Source: Zeugodacus cucurbitae (lineage: Eukaryota > Arthropoda > Insecta > Diptera > Tephritidae). From it: a DNA stretch of 64,000 bases. A program made the translations under genes and the position numbers. Where the stretch lies: assembly GCF_028554725.1 (NCBI RefSeq), contig NC_071668.1, positions 20,624,501-20,688,500 of the forward strand. The letters are read 5' to 3'. Positions within the stretch are counted from its first letter, which is position 1; every line of letters starts with the position of its first letter. Shown piece after piece: positions 37,382 to 49,380 of the stretch. Under the pieces are notes generated by a model, which saw only the letters and a program-made list of their open reading frames with translations, was not told the origin of the DNA and did not search any database.

Positions 37382-39751
37382 GTGAGTAGTTTATATATTA
37401 TATATGATGTATTTCAAGTGAAAATCTGTAAGTAATTACGATTTATGAGCGCTCATAAATTACAAAAATTACAAAAACAAATTTTGCACTTTCATTTTCT
37501 CATTGCACTAAGTCGCCAGTCACCAGTCACCAGCCAGCACCAACTAAAAAGCTTATTAAATTACTTTACATTATCTCTTTGCGTTCCATTACTTCGCCGT
37601 TAACGGCATTGTCTGCACGCAGTGTTGCATTCATTATCAGGGTGGTGTGTAATGCATTGAAAGGAAATGAAATATTCGCAAATCGATTAATTTAACAGCG
37701 GCACTCCATTTCTCCTCTAATTTATTTGAATCCTTGCATTTCCTGCTTTGTCACGTTGTCGCCTTTTTAATTTCCACCACACTATTCGCTATTCTCATCG
37801 TCGTTCCAGAGATAAAGAGATGTACAACTCTCATATCACTGGAAGTGAGAGCGCAATTGTAAACGTCAAAACCACCTAAACTTTGACAGTTTGTCGAGAT
37901 GAGGAGGTTTTGACGTTTCGCAATTGGGAAACTGGAAAGGCCAGATTGAAATGTTGCCAAAAAAATAATGCGATGGAGACATTTTTAGCCGCCTTGCAAG
38001 ATCAGTAATAAGAACTTTAAACAATAAATATCAATGAAAACGCGTAATTTATAAGTGGTTTAAGAATATTTTTGTGAATTGCAGCATCGAGCAACTAATT
38101 TTTCATGGAAAATTATAAAAGAAATTGATTTATTTTCAGTTGACATTTAATAATTGACCATATTTATTACTGAAACTTCGAAAACCGGCTATTTTAATAT
38201 ACCATTTTATCGCTAAATGAAATTGAAATAAGTTATTTTATATTAAACATTCAGTATATAATAATTTTTAACCATAATAAATGTTAGGTATTTTTATTTA
38301 AATGCCCAAAAATTAGTATTTTGTCTGATCTGGTAATAATGCAAAATGTTATAAAAAACGCAAATTTTGAGGCGCTCTCACACTGGAATAAGTTGGACAT
38401 CCCTTTATCCCTGGTCGTTCACTGTCGTCCGTCTGTCTTATCACTGATTTCTCCATCTCGCCGCGCTCATTTATTTAATTTTTTTATTTTTTCTTTTTTT
38501 TGTTGTTTGCCACTAAGTCTACGCTATTCTGTTCGTATGCTGCTTGTCATCGTTTTTATTCTTTGGCAGTTTCTTTTCTTTTCGTTTTTGTTGTTATTGT
38601 AAATTTTTCAATTATCTTCTACACTCTCATTTCGACTGTTGAATCGACTACTTCGACAATCCATGATGCCAATATCAAGAGTTCTTAAAACTTTTGCGAA
38701 ACTTATGTTTGTGGCGTATTAGGGTGGTTCTTCGGAAATCTGCAATATATTGAAAGTTTAAACCACTAAAATGAAAATACTATATATGGAGATAACAAAT
38801 ACCAATTTTGGTTCCGATTGGAGGTGGGTAAGGCGTATCTTACAGGGGTCAAAATTTTAAATTTTTATAGAGACTCAAAACCGAAAAAAATTCCCTGTCT
38901 AATGCACGAAATGGCTGTAAATAACGATATATTAGGGCCAGTCGCATGCTGGTCCATGTTCCCACATCTCTTTTTTCATCTCAATTCATCAAAATTAATT
39001 ATCAAAGAAATATTTTTTGAAGCCCGGTCCATTTGTTGGGAAAATTTTTGGTCTCCATATAAAATCTAAAGTTGACTAATTGTCTCACTCAAATCTAATC
39101 GTAATCGTCTTTCTTACTGTCTTCTTTTCTTCTCTTTTTTTCTAAAAATAATAGACTGTACATTTCATTGGGACAAAATATTTAATTTGTTGTTTTAGTA
39201 TCCAAGAAGATATCTCTAGTTTGATCCTTCTGAGGATTCAGTCCTAGTCTTCTTTAATTGAGACCCTCTCTCGTTCTCGTATCTCTAGTCGTCCTCTCTT
39301 TTAAGAAAACTTTTTGGAAGTCTGTATACTGATGAGTGCAAAATTATTTTCAATTCCGTTGGTCTTTATAGAAAAGTGGTAGGTTTACCCCTTTTTGCAC
39401 CTACCTCACTTATCACTTATCGGGACCAGAAATTCACTGTGACATCTCCGGTTGCAGTGGTACCGATTTTAAGCATTCTACAACTACTAAAGTATCAATT
39501 AAAGTCTCGTGTTCTACCTTAAAATTCATCTTCCTGGACTTAAGTTCTTAAGGCCCACCCTAATATGGAACCGCATGCAATTCTCTTTCTATAGACTAAT
39601 ATAAGTATGTATTTAAAACATATGTACAACTTTTCATCTACAAAACCGTTATATACATACATACACATACACCAAACAATATGATTCAATATTTATGTGG
39701 ACTCTAATCGAGACCTTCTGTTAAAAATTTTCCAATCGTTTCTCGTTACAG
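37382..39751 (+). other. bru1: Intron 1 of the bruno gene (2370 bp)
   Basis: The donor is GTGAGT at 37382. The acceptor is the AG at 39750-39751, preceded by a pyrimidine-rich run around 39731-39749. Its first 1.3 kb is AT-rich, apparently unique sequence with no ORF of note. From 38719 to 39563 it contains a TA-flanked foldback or MITE-like element. A pyrimidine-rich stretch at 38455-38620 gives only chance ORFs. Confidence 0.72.
38719..39563. mobile_element. Foldback/MITE-like element with TTAGGGTGG termini and TA target site
   Basis: The left end reads TTAGGGTGG directly after a TA (38717-38718). The right end reads CCACCCTAA directly before a TA (39564-39565). The nine terminal bases are perfect inverted copies, and a CTT a few bases further in is also shared. 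A weaker subterminal inversion is visible: a GGAGGTGGGT-like block near 38819 against an ACCTACCTC-like block near 39399. No transposase is encoded. TA duplication is typical of Tc1/mariner-mobilised elements, so this is probably a non-autonomous derivative. The length (845 bp) and ends are read directly; the superfamily is inferred. Confidence 0.55.
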
Positions 39752-40200
39752 TGCATTTGGCATGAGTGATAAGAGCAGCACCACCACTAGCCTTCCCAAC
39801 AGTCCGATACATACATCTACACCGGGCTGCAACACCAACAACAATGGCGCATCGCTACTCAATAATAGTAATAGCAATAGCAGCACAGGTCTTGTCAATG
39901 GCAACAACAACAATAATAACAACAGTGGTCCACCAAGTTTATGTAATAGTAATGGCAATAATAACAACAACACGTGCAGTGCCAATCGAAATGTTGTTGT
40001 CGACACGGAATCATCATGCTTCCGCATGGACGCCGACATGCCGTTCGGTGAGAAGGAACCCGATCCAGACAATATCAAAATGTTTGTTGGCCAAGTGCCA
40101 AAATCCATGGATGAGGCACAATTGCGTGAGATGTTCGAAGAGTATGGTCCAGTGCATTCGATAAATGTGCTGCGCGATAAGGCGACTGGAATCAGTAAAG
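39752..40200 (+). CDS. bru1: Bruno/CELF protein, exon 2: Asn/Ser-rich leader and first half of RRM1
   Basis: The exon opens after TTACAG with one base completing the Asp codon, then AFGMSDKS. About 80 low-complexity residues follow (Ser, Thr and long Asn runs, encoded by AAC/AAT repeats). Then comes an acidic stretch ending EPDPDNI and the start of an RNA recognition motif. RNP2 is MFVGQV, followed by a helix with LREMFEEYG and a strand with SINVLRDK. The exon ends with ATGISK plus one base of a Gly codon at a GTGAGT donor (40201). CELF/Bruno proteins have three RRMs and control splicing and translation by binding U/G-rich RNA such as Bruno response elements; the fly member arrest represses oskar mRNA. 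The RRM1 sequence fits the bru1/bru2 class and not bru3. I favour bru1 from recall, but bru2 is not excluded. Confidence 0.93.
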
Positions 40201-41149
40201 GTGAGTGAGATGGTGAATTAACTTATGTATGGGAGGGATTTAGGGAGTGAGTGAGTGATAATGGAGTGGGGAATGAGCTGAAGGTTACATATAAAGGTTT
40301 TTGAATTGAAGTGAAATTAATTAAAATGAAGTCGAAATCGTTAAAAAATATATTTTTGCAGTTTAATGAGGGAAAGTTATAATTTGAAGAATATTACGAG
40401 TATATGTCTCTGAAATACTTTAACTCAAAATATTTCTCGTTCTTCACAATTTTCGAATGAAGTAACTGATGTCGTTTGGACTTTCTCAATTATATTGAAG
40501 TCAAAAAATAGTTTTTTCTAGAACGTTGCCGAGTTTTCAGTTCTTGATCGAATAAAATGTGGGCCCGTCCTAGTTATTCCTTAATATAATAAAGAAACCT
40601 CTCTTATTTTTGTTTCTCATATTATTTATATTCTCAGTTTATAAGTATTTTAATTCATAATATCTCCGGTATTACCGAAAGAATGTAGATTAATTGACTA
40701 CGCGGTTTTCTCAATGAAGAATATTGAGTTCTCCAAGTGAGAACACTTTTTGGTTATAATTACAAAATGTATTATCGAAAAACCACAAATTTTGACGATT
40801 GACGTAGCGATCACGAGATTGACTGGAGAGAATTCTATTATAGAATATATGTTTTGGACTCATTTGGAATACGAAGACTTCATTGCTGAGCCCTACGGTA
40901 CTATTGAGCTCCTTTTTATCTAAAAGATTTTTTTTTTCATTTTCGGTCTGTTTACCATTCAAACCAAGCAAGGTGATTGCGTAGTATATTTTGTATAGGT
41001 GGTGATGACTTGATGTTCTTGGTGTTCCTGTATTAGCCACTGATAAAGACAAAGATGGCCGCATAACCCGGGTCGCATAAGCGTACCTTTCGTTACCTTT
41101 TAAATCAATATTATGGGAGATTCAAATATTATAGGAGATAAATAATGGC

Positions 41150-41400
41150 TCCTCATTAGAAACCCATTTCTAAGCTTCTTTTGAGTTCTTTCCTTTCAAC
41201 TTTTATATTGTTCCTCGAGATTCTCATTAGAAACCCATTTATAAGATTATTTTGTGATCTTTCCTTTCAACTCAGTTCCTCATTAGAATCCCATTTTTAA
41301 GCATATTTCGTGATCTTTCCTTTCGACTTTTATTTTACTTCTCGAGATTCTCATTTGAAACCTATTTATAAGTTTCCTTCGTGATCTCTTTGCATTGCTA
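41150..41400. repeat. Four short tandem copies, alternating 70/57 bp (dimeric unit ~128 bp)
   Basis: CATTAGAA(A/T)CCCATTT or a variant occurs at 41154, 41224, 41281 and 41352 (CATTTGAAACC). Each is followed by TAAG, GTGATCTTTCCTTTC.AC and, in copies 1 and 3, TTTTAT and a CTCGAGATT link. Spacings of 70, 57 and 71 suggest duplication of a two-part unit. Confidence 0.75.
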
Positions 41401-42304
41401 CAACTGATCGCTGTAGTTTTAACTTGATTCACTGCAGTTAAACTAATATATAATATTATACATATGATCAAGAACTAAGATATTGACCAATTAAAGATAA
41501 TAAAAATGTATAAGTGACGGATTAGTAGATCAAAACTTATAGATCTTATAGTAGAAGAATATTTTTCAGAATATTGGGACAGCCTTGGAATAACAATGGG
41601 CCTATTGTTTTTTGAGGAACGACAGCTTGGGTCCAAGGATTCTTTCTACATTCGAACAAAGAACTTTAAAGAAAAGAAGAACATTGAATGAGGTCTTTCT
41701 CAATTATCGATTAAAAATAGAGCGTCGAAACCAAAACAGACGTAAGGTTATCTGATATTCAAAAACGTATATATAGTTACCCGATTTGCTAACGAATGTA
41801 AATGCTTCCGACTACCTGATACATATATTGACTGAAAGTTAGAGCATAGAAAATGGTTTCGAGTAAAATACGAGGTGAACTCGAGGCAGCTGATAGAGAG
41901 CTCGTTACCCATCGTTTCTTCTGAAGAGAGAAAATTTTCTATATAAGCACTACAGTTTCAAAAAGGTAGCCTAACATTTCCGTAATTATGAATTGGAAGA
42001 ACTTATTCTTAATACATAATAAATAAGACCTGAAATCAGGAGACCGAAGATCGTTAATGATTCCAACCAAAACTAATTATGTGAATTAATTAGATTTCAC
42101 TACAACAACAACAAATTTGTTTATACGCCGGTATGCATAAGGAAATCTAAGCATAAAAGAGGGGCGAGCGACATACGGCCAAAAAAAGACCTTATGTCAA
42201 GCTTAAATGGTCTGGAAAGAAATAAATGAGGGCAGAAGGTTTATTACTCGCTTGCACGGTTTTCATGCGCTCATCAACATATGCTTGGATGTGTTTGTTG
42301 TATT

Positions 42305-42320
42305 TGTGTGTGTGTGTGTG
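42305..42320. repeat. (TG)8 microsatellite
   Basis: Eight uninterrupted TG units inside a complex island of intron 2. Confidence 0.85.
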
Positions 42321-43889
42321 TCGGCTAAATAAACACAACACAAACAAATCTACATATAAGTATATAATACATGTATATGTGTTGATGTGCGTATTTAAGT
42401 GAAGTTATGTCTCTGGGGGGTTGCATGAAAGGAGGAAGTCCATTAAAATTATTTTCGCACAACAATGGTTTCCACACTTTTTACAGCTGCATTTGCGAAT
42501 TGCCAACAAGCAAAAGTCATTCAATTACGTGTATGTGCGGCTTTCTACACTTCTTCTACTCATCTGCTTCTCCTCTTCTACTTCTACACTTCTTGTCCTC
42601 TCTTTTTTCATAGAAACATTTTATTCATGCCGTGTGTTTTTCTGTGTTTTTTTTTCTTTTTATCATTGTCAATTCACTTACCAGATATTTGTCATATCGT
42701 TCACAAAAACATATAGCAACAACAACAACAATAATAGCATAATACGTAAAAGCTTCCACTCTCCACTCTCCTTTATGTGTATGGTTTTCCTTTTTTGTCG
42801 TTGAAATGCTTGCAATTTGGGGTATTTTTAGAGGTCAAACCTTACAAAAGCAGCCACAAATGAATGTTGCGCTGTCGAAATGGGAAGCTTCGCTTTTATT
42901 GCTTTAACAGGGAAATGTCGCAAAAGTTAAATTTAAATGTGAAATGTGGAAGCCAACAAATGACGACAAATAATTTTCAACTGAATGCTTGTTCGAGGGG
43001 TTTTACATATTCTATTTATGGCAGGACTAATTAGTTTTAAGAACTTCAAATTAAGGACTTTAAAATAATAAATTGTGATTAGTGTGAATATTGTGGAGAA
43101 TACTTCTAATATGATATAAAAAATTAAAATAATTTCTAAAAAATATAAAATATGAAAAACAATATTTTTTCTAATGAGGTTCAATAATTTTCAAAAATTC
43201 TTCAGAGACTCACTTGGAAACATAATAGACCTAATGATGGCTTGCGATCAGATATTAATCAGAAAACTCAAACGAAAAAGAGTATTATTGAAGTTTCGAT
43301 CTTTCTGTTAAACTAAAAAACTCTCCAGTTACTTCTATTTTGAACAGAATCATGTGACATATTTAATAACTAGTCTCCATTTAGAGCCATTTCAACAATG
43401 AAAATAAAAAATTAGGTAAAGTAACCCTTAAGAGAGCTATAGACCATATTTAACTGTACTAAGTAGTTCAGTTTCCATGGGAAGACTGAGCGGAGGATAT
43501 TTCGGGCATTAGAATTAAAAATATAGACTCTACTTCATTTGACTTAGACTACGTATTCAGCGGACCCAGCTTTAGAACCCTCCGAAAGCTAAGAACCTTC
43601 AAAAACTTCACCAAACGTTTCTGGAAATATTTTATTCCATTGCAACAGCAACATCAGCTTATAGGCAGCCATTCAATATAAACAAAAAATCGTTATTAAA
43701 TTAATATAAATACTGAGATGTGGCACTGAAGCTACCAAAAATCTTTCTAGAGAAAATATTTAATATGAATTGAAAATACTGGGAATATGGACGAATCATA
43801 ATGATAAAAAAAGAAAAAGTATAGATCTGAAACGCACATAGAAAAAGTGTTGCTATCCATCCAAATTAATATTCAACAGTAAAAGTCAT

Positions 43890-44120
43890 TGGACGAGAAG
43901 CATTGTTCGATTCGTCACCTTTTTGGTTTCTATATTAGTGCTCTGCTGTTTTCAAAAGACTTACTTGTGAAAACAACAACAAATTGTTCTATTGACTTTA
44001 AACAAGAGAGTAGCTGAATACCTATTTTAAGTGCCATGGCTTCTTCTTTAAAAATCACTATTGGATTATACCAGTTGTTGTGGTTCGAATTATACCAATT
44101 CGCTTCTTAAGAAATTAATA
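43890..44120 (-). repeat. Isolated copies of the GGTATAA / GTTCGATTCG family
   Basis: GTTCGATTCGTCACCTTTTT lies near 43907. ATTATACCAGTTGTTGTGGTTCGAATTATACCAATTCG lies at about 44065-44103, with AGAGAGTAGCTGA and ACAACAAATTGTTCTATTGA between, as in the 29.5 kb units read on the other strand. It is a single degraded unit next to a mariner relic. Confidence 0.6.
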
Positions 44121-44182
44121 TCGAATTATAACAATCTATCTGAATCCCTTTATAGTGGGTTATAGTGTTACAATGATCGGAT

Positions 44183-44950
44183 TTAGTTCAAATATGCGCC
44201 GTTTCGTTCGATAATCTGTTTCCATCTAGACGACAATTTCATAATACCAACCTCGTAGAAGTCCCCTCCTTATTTGCGAAGAACTCAGACATCCACTTTT
44301 CTTAAGCCTCTTTTGAGTTCAACTTTACACCACCAAGGGCGTTCGCCATGGACAGGAACAGGTGGTAATCACTTGGCGCTATGTCCGGGCTGCGGGCTGT
44401 ATGGTGGATGCGATAAAACCTTCCATCCGAGCTCCCTTAGCTTCTGTCATTAGTCACCAACGAAGTGTGTGGTCTGGCGTTGTCCTTCCTGTTGGCCTTC
44501 TGGTCGATCGCCAGCTTCAAGCGGTCCAGTAGTTCGCAGTAGATGGTAGAATTAGGCGTCTGACCTAATGGGAGCAGCTCATAGTGGATGATTCCCTTCC
44601 AATCCCACACACAAACACACATCAAAACCTTCCTGGCCGTCAATTCCGACTTGGCCACTGTTTAGGACGGTTCACCGGCCGTCGACCACGACCATTTTCG
44701 CTTGATATTGTCGTATGTGATTCATTTTTCATTTTTCATCGCCAGTCACCATCCGCTTCAAAAATGAGTCGAGCTCGTTCCGTTTCAGCACCATATTGCA
44801 GGCCAGCCTTCTGCAGATGGTTTAAAATGGTTTGGTGACTAACTCCCATATCCTGGGCGATGTCACGAGATACCACATATCGGTCTAACTCGATGTTTTC
44901 CATGATTTGATCGGTATTCGTCGTCACAGGCCTTCCGCCGCCTGGCTTAT
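44183..44950 (-). pseudogene. mariner transposase relic (DD34D, mellifera/cecropia-like)
   Basis: On the minus strand, in order: a helix-turn-helix block (RDIAQDMGVSHQTILNHLQK, 44800-44950), a jump over much of the catalytic domain, ARKVL, WDWKGIIHYELLPLGQT, LDRLKLAIDQK, DNARPHTSLVT, then after frame shifts HPPYSP, DIAPSDYHLFLSMANALGG and a C-terminus ending RNGAYLN at a stop (44183-44185). HQDNARPHTS and PDLAPSDYH are mariner hallmarks, holding the second and third catalytic Asp. The N-terminal 50 residues or so, the first catalytic Asp region and both inverted ends are missing or unrecognisable. Several frame shifts and stops are present, so it is dead. Confidence 0.88.
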
Positions 44951-45529
44951 GTATGTAATTGTGTATATACTGTACTGATACTGCCAGCGAACTAATATAT
45001 CCACAGATATACATACATACATACAAATCGCTTTAAGCTTTTTGTCATTTACTATAATTTATTCAATATCACCTCAGGGTGATTTATTGACTGCATTGCA
45101 GTGCCTGTGACTTTCGTACGGCGCTGACTGCAAGCTAACTTTTTTGCCCTCCACCAATGACCAAGTGTCATCCGCGTTGAAACAAAACGTTAATCTTTAC
45201 TTAACTTTTAGCATGACATTTTTATTTATCTTCATGTTGGCCAGCCAAAGTAGCAACAACACTACGACGCACTCGAGCACACACAAAACTACCGAAATTC
45301 GAGCAAGAAAATAACAGAAAATCGCCCACAAGCAAACACTTGTGCACAAACACACACACACACCGATATGCATACGCAGCAAAACTATAATCCAGTGCAG
45401 TGTGAATCCGGATGAAATGAGGAGTTAAGCTTACCACCGACATTTTGCTTACAGACATATTTGCTACAGTTATAGGCAGTGAATTAAGTACGTGCTGCCT
45501 TTTTGAGTGTTAGAAGTGTAAATGCAACG

Positions 45530-45605
45530 CAAAACAGAACTGGTATAAAACTCGCTTAGGATTTTGTGTGAAACGAACAAACTGGTATAATGCAAAATTT
45601 TGATT
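45530..45605 (+). repeat. Single GGTATAA-family unit
   Basis: AACTGGTATAAAACTCGCTTAGG is followed by GAAACGAACAAACTGGTATAATGC. It has both decamers of the paired core, but with a longer gap (about 40 bp) than elsewhere. Confidence 0.6.
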
Positions 45606-46439
45606 ATTTTATGAAACTGCAAACATTTTTAGTGAAATTAGTTTCATGGAAGCAGAGCTGCATACCTATTTCAATGCCCACATGTCTACCTAGTGCTTAT
45701 ATCAGTTGTTCGTGTGTGCGCTGACAACGAAAATGCATAAAATTTCAATTTATTTTAGCATATCAATTCGTCGCATATCCTTGGGACAGTTTTCTGCTTG
45801 ACTTTTTTGCCGATGCTTATACCAATCGCTATATACGCTTTTTGTTTCTTTCGCATTTTGCATGTCACCGCGTCGGAAGCAGTCGAAACCTGATTTCACT
45901 ACTGAACTACTAAACTTTGACTTTGGGTAACCGAAGAAAACACACCAAAGCAGGACTAATGTAACCCAAAACGAGAGCGCGCTATGTTTCTACATGCATA
46001 TGTAAATATGAACGGGAGTACATACAGTCACGGAGAATAAATTAGTAGTCATTTACTGCTGTGTTATTGAAGAGCTCAGGTGTTATGTTTCTTTTGTAAG
46101 AGAGTTAATTAACTAAAATTGAGTAAATTGGTTGGAATGTGTCCTAGTTACTTGGATTACATTGGCCTTGGAATTTTGAATATTGTTCCTCGTGAAATTC
46201 TGTACATTTTATTTTTTGAGCATCGCTGCAATTATAGATATTTACTTAGTTAGATACCGCCTAAAATGATATATGAAATAAACACTGGATTTAGGAGGAT
46301 TACATCATAGTCAATCGTAATCAGTTGCTCTTAAGATCCCAGAAACCAATCACGGACACATGGTTCCTCTTTCGAAAATGTTTGAAACACACATGTAATG
46401 AAATGTTTGAGTTACGATCTGATATTATCCGCCCTCTTA

Positions 46440-47144
46440 TGAAGGGTGATCCATTTCGAGAATCCCTAGTTTTTTAATTTTTCGTGAAACTATCGTGTAA
46501 TCTTTAAAGTAGAAACACTTTTTTAAAGACAAAACACAGAAGATTGAAATTTAATGGGGAATGTTTATCATCAGTCGAAAGAACATTCTTTGACATTTAT
46601 TTTTAAAAGACCATCTCTTTCAAATATTGGCCGTGGCTACGTGTCAGTTGGTCCATCCGTTGAGTTCAATTTTTGATGACTAGTTCGAGCATTTCGACTG
46701 TTAACTGGTGGATGACACGCGTCATGTTTGGCTCCAAAGACTGAATCGCAGCGGGATTGTCCGCATAGACCTTAGACTTTACACATCCCCACAGGAAATA
46801 GTCTAACGATGTGATATCACACGATCTCGTGGGCCAATCGATCGGCTCAAAACGTAAAATTATCTGCTTACCGAAGTGTTCTCTCAATAAAGCCATTGAT
46901 TGATGTTATGCGTGGAAAGTGACGCCATCTTGTTTAAGCCAAATGTCGCCGAGATCACGAGCTTCTATTTCAGGCATCAAATAGTGGTTTAACAATCGAC
47001 TCTCCACGGCTTTCGTGGACACTCTCAGCGACGACGGCAATATTTTCTTCACTGCGTGCTGGATGTGGTCTTTTCGGTCGAATGTTATCCAATAATGAAT
47101 GCTGGTTCTCAAGTAGGTGTTGGGTATGGTTGGATCACCCGAGT
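46440..47144 (-). mobile_element. Internally deleted DD41D (rosa-type) Tc1/mariner element, copy A
   Basis: The left end has TA, four bases, then GGGTGATCCA (46444-46453). The right end has TGGATCACCC (47131-47140), four bases, then TA (47145-47146): matching inverted decamers at the same distance from TA. Between them the minus strand encodes the transposase C-terminal half: MPEIEARDLGDIWLKQDG, then after one stop MALLREHFGKQIILRF, RSCDITSLDYFLWG and VKSKVYADNPA. The spacing from the Asp of KQDG to the Asp of SLDYF is 41 residues, the DD41D signature described for rosa elements from Ceratitis rosa. The first half of the transposase is missing although both ends are present, so an internal deletion is the simplest reading. 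One in-frame stop. Confidence 0.8.
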
Positions 47145-49380
47145 TATCGGTATTGTCAAAACTTATTTAAACTGCGATGACTTTTACTGGGATTTTCGCT
47201 ACATGGACCAAATTTTGTGATAAAGACCATATTGGTCAATGGTTATGATAATAGGCGAGATACTGCCCTTCTATAGATACAATTACAAATCTTACCAACT
47301 ACTCGGCTGAATCGGACCAAAGTTTTTACCATACCTGCCTCTTTGTTTTGTTCGACAATGAGAAATATAATATTAATTCGAATCGTTTGAGCTTATTTTA
47401 CCTACTTTACCATACGCACATAAATTCAAAGTCCATACTTTTCTTTCTAAAGCTCTTTATACCAAACCTGAGGACCTCTGTCCTCCCTATTGACTTAATA
47501 TCGTATCTATCAGTTAGTGGGTGAAATGTCCCAACAGAATTTAGTGATAATGTTAAATTTAAAGTGGTCTAAAATAAAAGAGATCCACACAATAGATATG
47601 TAGATGGACCGTGGACCCAATAGTAAATATACTGATCTTCCTTTCTCTTGTTGGCTTTATGCCATAGATTTAGATCAATATGTGAGTTCTCATAGTGAAA
47701 TTAAATACACATGCTTTCGTGAGCTTAGTTTGATGCGAAAGATAGGTTCCCTTAGCTAATATAGTGAATTTCGTTCCTTTTTTGGCCTTTCATCTTACAT
47801 ATCAGCCAGAGTGTAAGTTATCTCAAACAATTTGGTGGCAAGATTCCACTGAATATATTTTAATGAAGTACCAAATATGAGAAACATCAACCCTTTCACC
47901 GAGGTCGAATATCGTGAATATATTGATATTTGTTATTTCGTTTGACTTCAAAAATGTTATTGAAATATATTTGAAGAAATATAAAAAAAATGTTGTCCTC
48001 TGATTTTCTTTAAGTACATAAAATTACTGCAGACTGCTATTTTTTCAAACGCCAGTGTACATTTAACAAATATTTGCTGTCGTACAAACTGATATTTGTG
48101 CAAGCGTCTGGTGTGCGATGTGTATACTGAAGCGCTTAGGCTAAGAAGAATGTACATATGTATATCTGTATTTGTATGAGAACATACACAGCTTAGCATG
48201 GCATAGCATAACATAGCTACCAACATATCCTTCGCAGCACTGCTTGCTGTTCCTTTAAGTTGGTGTTGTTGTTGTTGTTGCGCTTCGCATGCCACGCAAA
48301 AGACATTGATGTCAACTGGCATTTGCCGGAAGTCGATATTTTTGGTGACTTATCTATGGAAATTATTTTCCGCTCAATGTGCTGCTCGCTTTTTCACACC
48401 AACCGCCATGCATATGCACCTACATATATACAACCATATATCTCAAACAACTGTTATGTTTGCATATTACGCTACAGCTGAAGCTGAAGCTGAAGTCGAA
48501 AACTAAAACTATTTTCATCTGACCAGGATTTGTGTTTGCTTGTCTGTTTGTATGTATTGGTCCACTGACTGGCTGGTTCTTGCTGCCAAAGTAATCTGTG
48601 CGAAACTTAAGGACGTTGATTTATTTATGTTCGATTAATTCATTTCCGTTACGTGGTCGGGCGCACTCAAGCGCACACAATTGCAAAAGCGAATTCACAC
48701 CGCACACAATCATCATATGTGTTTGCCAGATTCGATATATACATATATAAATGTGTGTGTGTGTTTGTGTGCTTTTGGACAGGATTTCGACTATTTGTTG
48801 CCGTTGGCTGCTCCTTACGTCTTACAGATTAAGTTTGCAGCGTACGTGACTGTTCACGTCCAACTGTTGTAAGAGACTTTATTTCCTGTCGCATGCAGCC
48901 TTGGTGTCTTTCACTATTTCATGACTTCACTATTTATGCCATTCGGCTGCTAAGTTCATTTTTGAGTAAATAACCATGTATGTGTGTGTGGTAGATATAT
49001 ATTTAAGCATCTTATTTAGTTTATTTGCCATTTCAATGAATTTTGTAGCAATTGTAAGCTTTTACCTATGGCAAAACAGATTTGGCATAATAATTCCTTC
49101 AATGTCAGTGGCGATTTATTGCATTAAACATATATAATTATGTCTATAATTTGTGTTTTCTCTCCTACGAAAGTATTACAGAGTCTATAAGAGCGATTTG
49201 TCTAAGCAAAGCAAAAGTTTAATTAACTTAATGCTCATTACATTAGCGCTAATATAAAATCACAGTCAAATCCGGTTGAGAGAAACTTTTCTTGAAGGAA
49301 TGCGCATTTTTTAAATATACTGTATATAAGTCATAGCTAAACGGGATCGATATAGGGTTATATATATATCAAAATTGATA
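47145..49380. other. Intronic sequence without a defined feature
   Basis: AT-rich up to about 48040, then a complex island with GTTGTTGTTG and GCTGAAGCTGAAGCTGAAG runs (48262-48282, 48476-48495) and TG-rich text near 48752. No exon is seen. Confidence 0.45.

Noticed and set aside
39746..40108. 120-residue minus-strand ORF rich in Leu
   Set aside because: It is the shadow of the Asn-rich coding exon on the opposite strand; the plus strand has the RRM and matched splice phases.
39766..40164. 132-residue plus-strand ORF in a second frame
   Set aside because: It overlaps the true exon out of frame; no RRM motif and no family resemblance.
17985..45605. GTTCGATTCG motifs as parts of true tRNA genes
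   Set aside because: Only the B-box-like part is present; no cloverleaf, acceptor stem or anticodon arm could be built around any copy.
48081..48322. Part of a 121-residue minus-strand ORF beginning near a GTT/CAA repeat
   Set aside because: The N-terminal Gln run comes from the microsatellite; no other coding signal.
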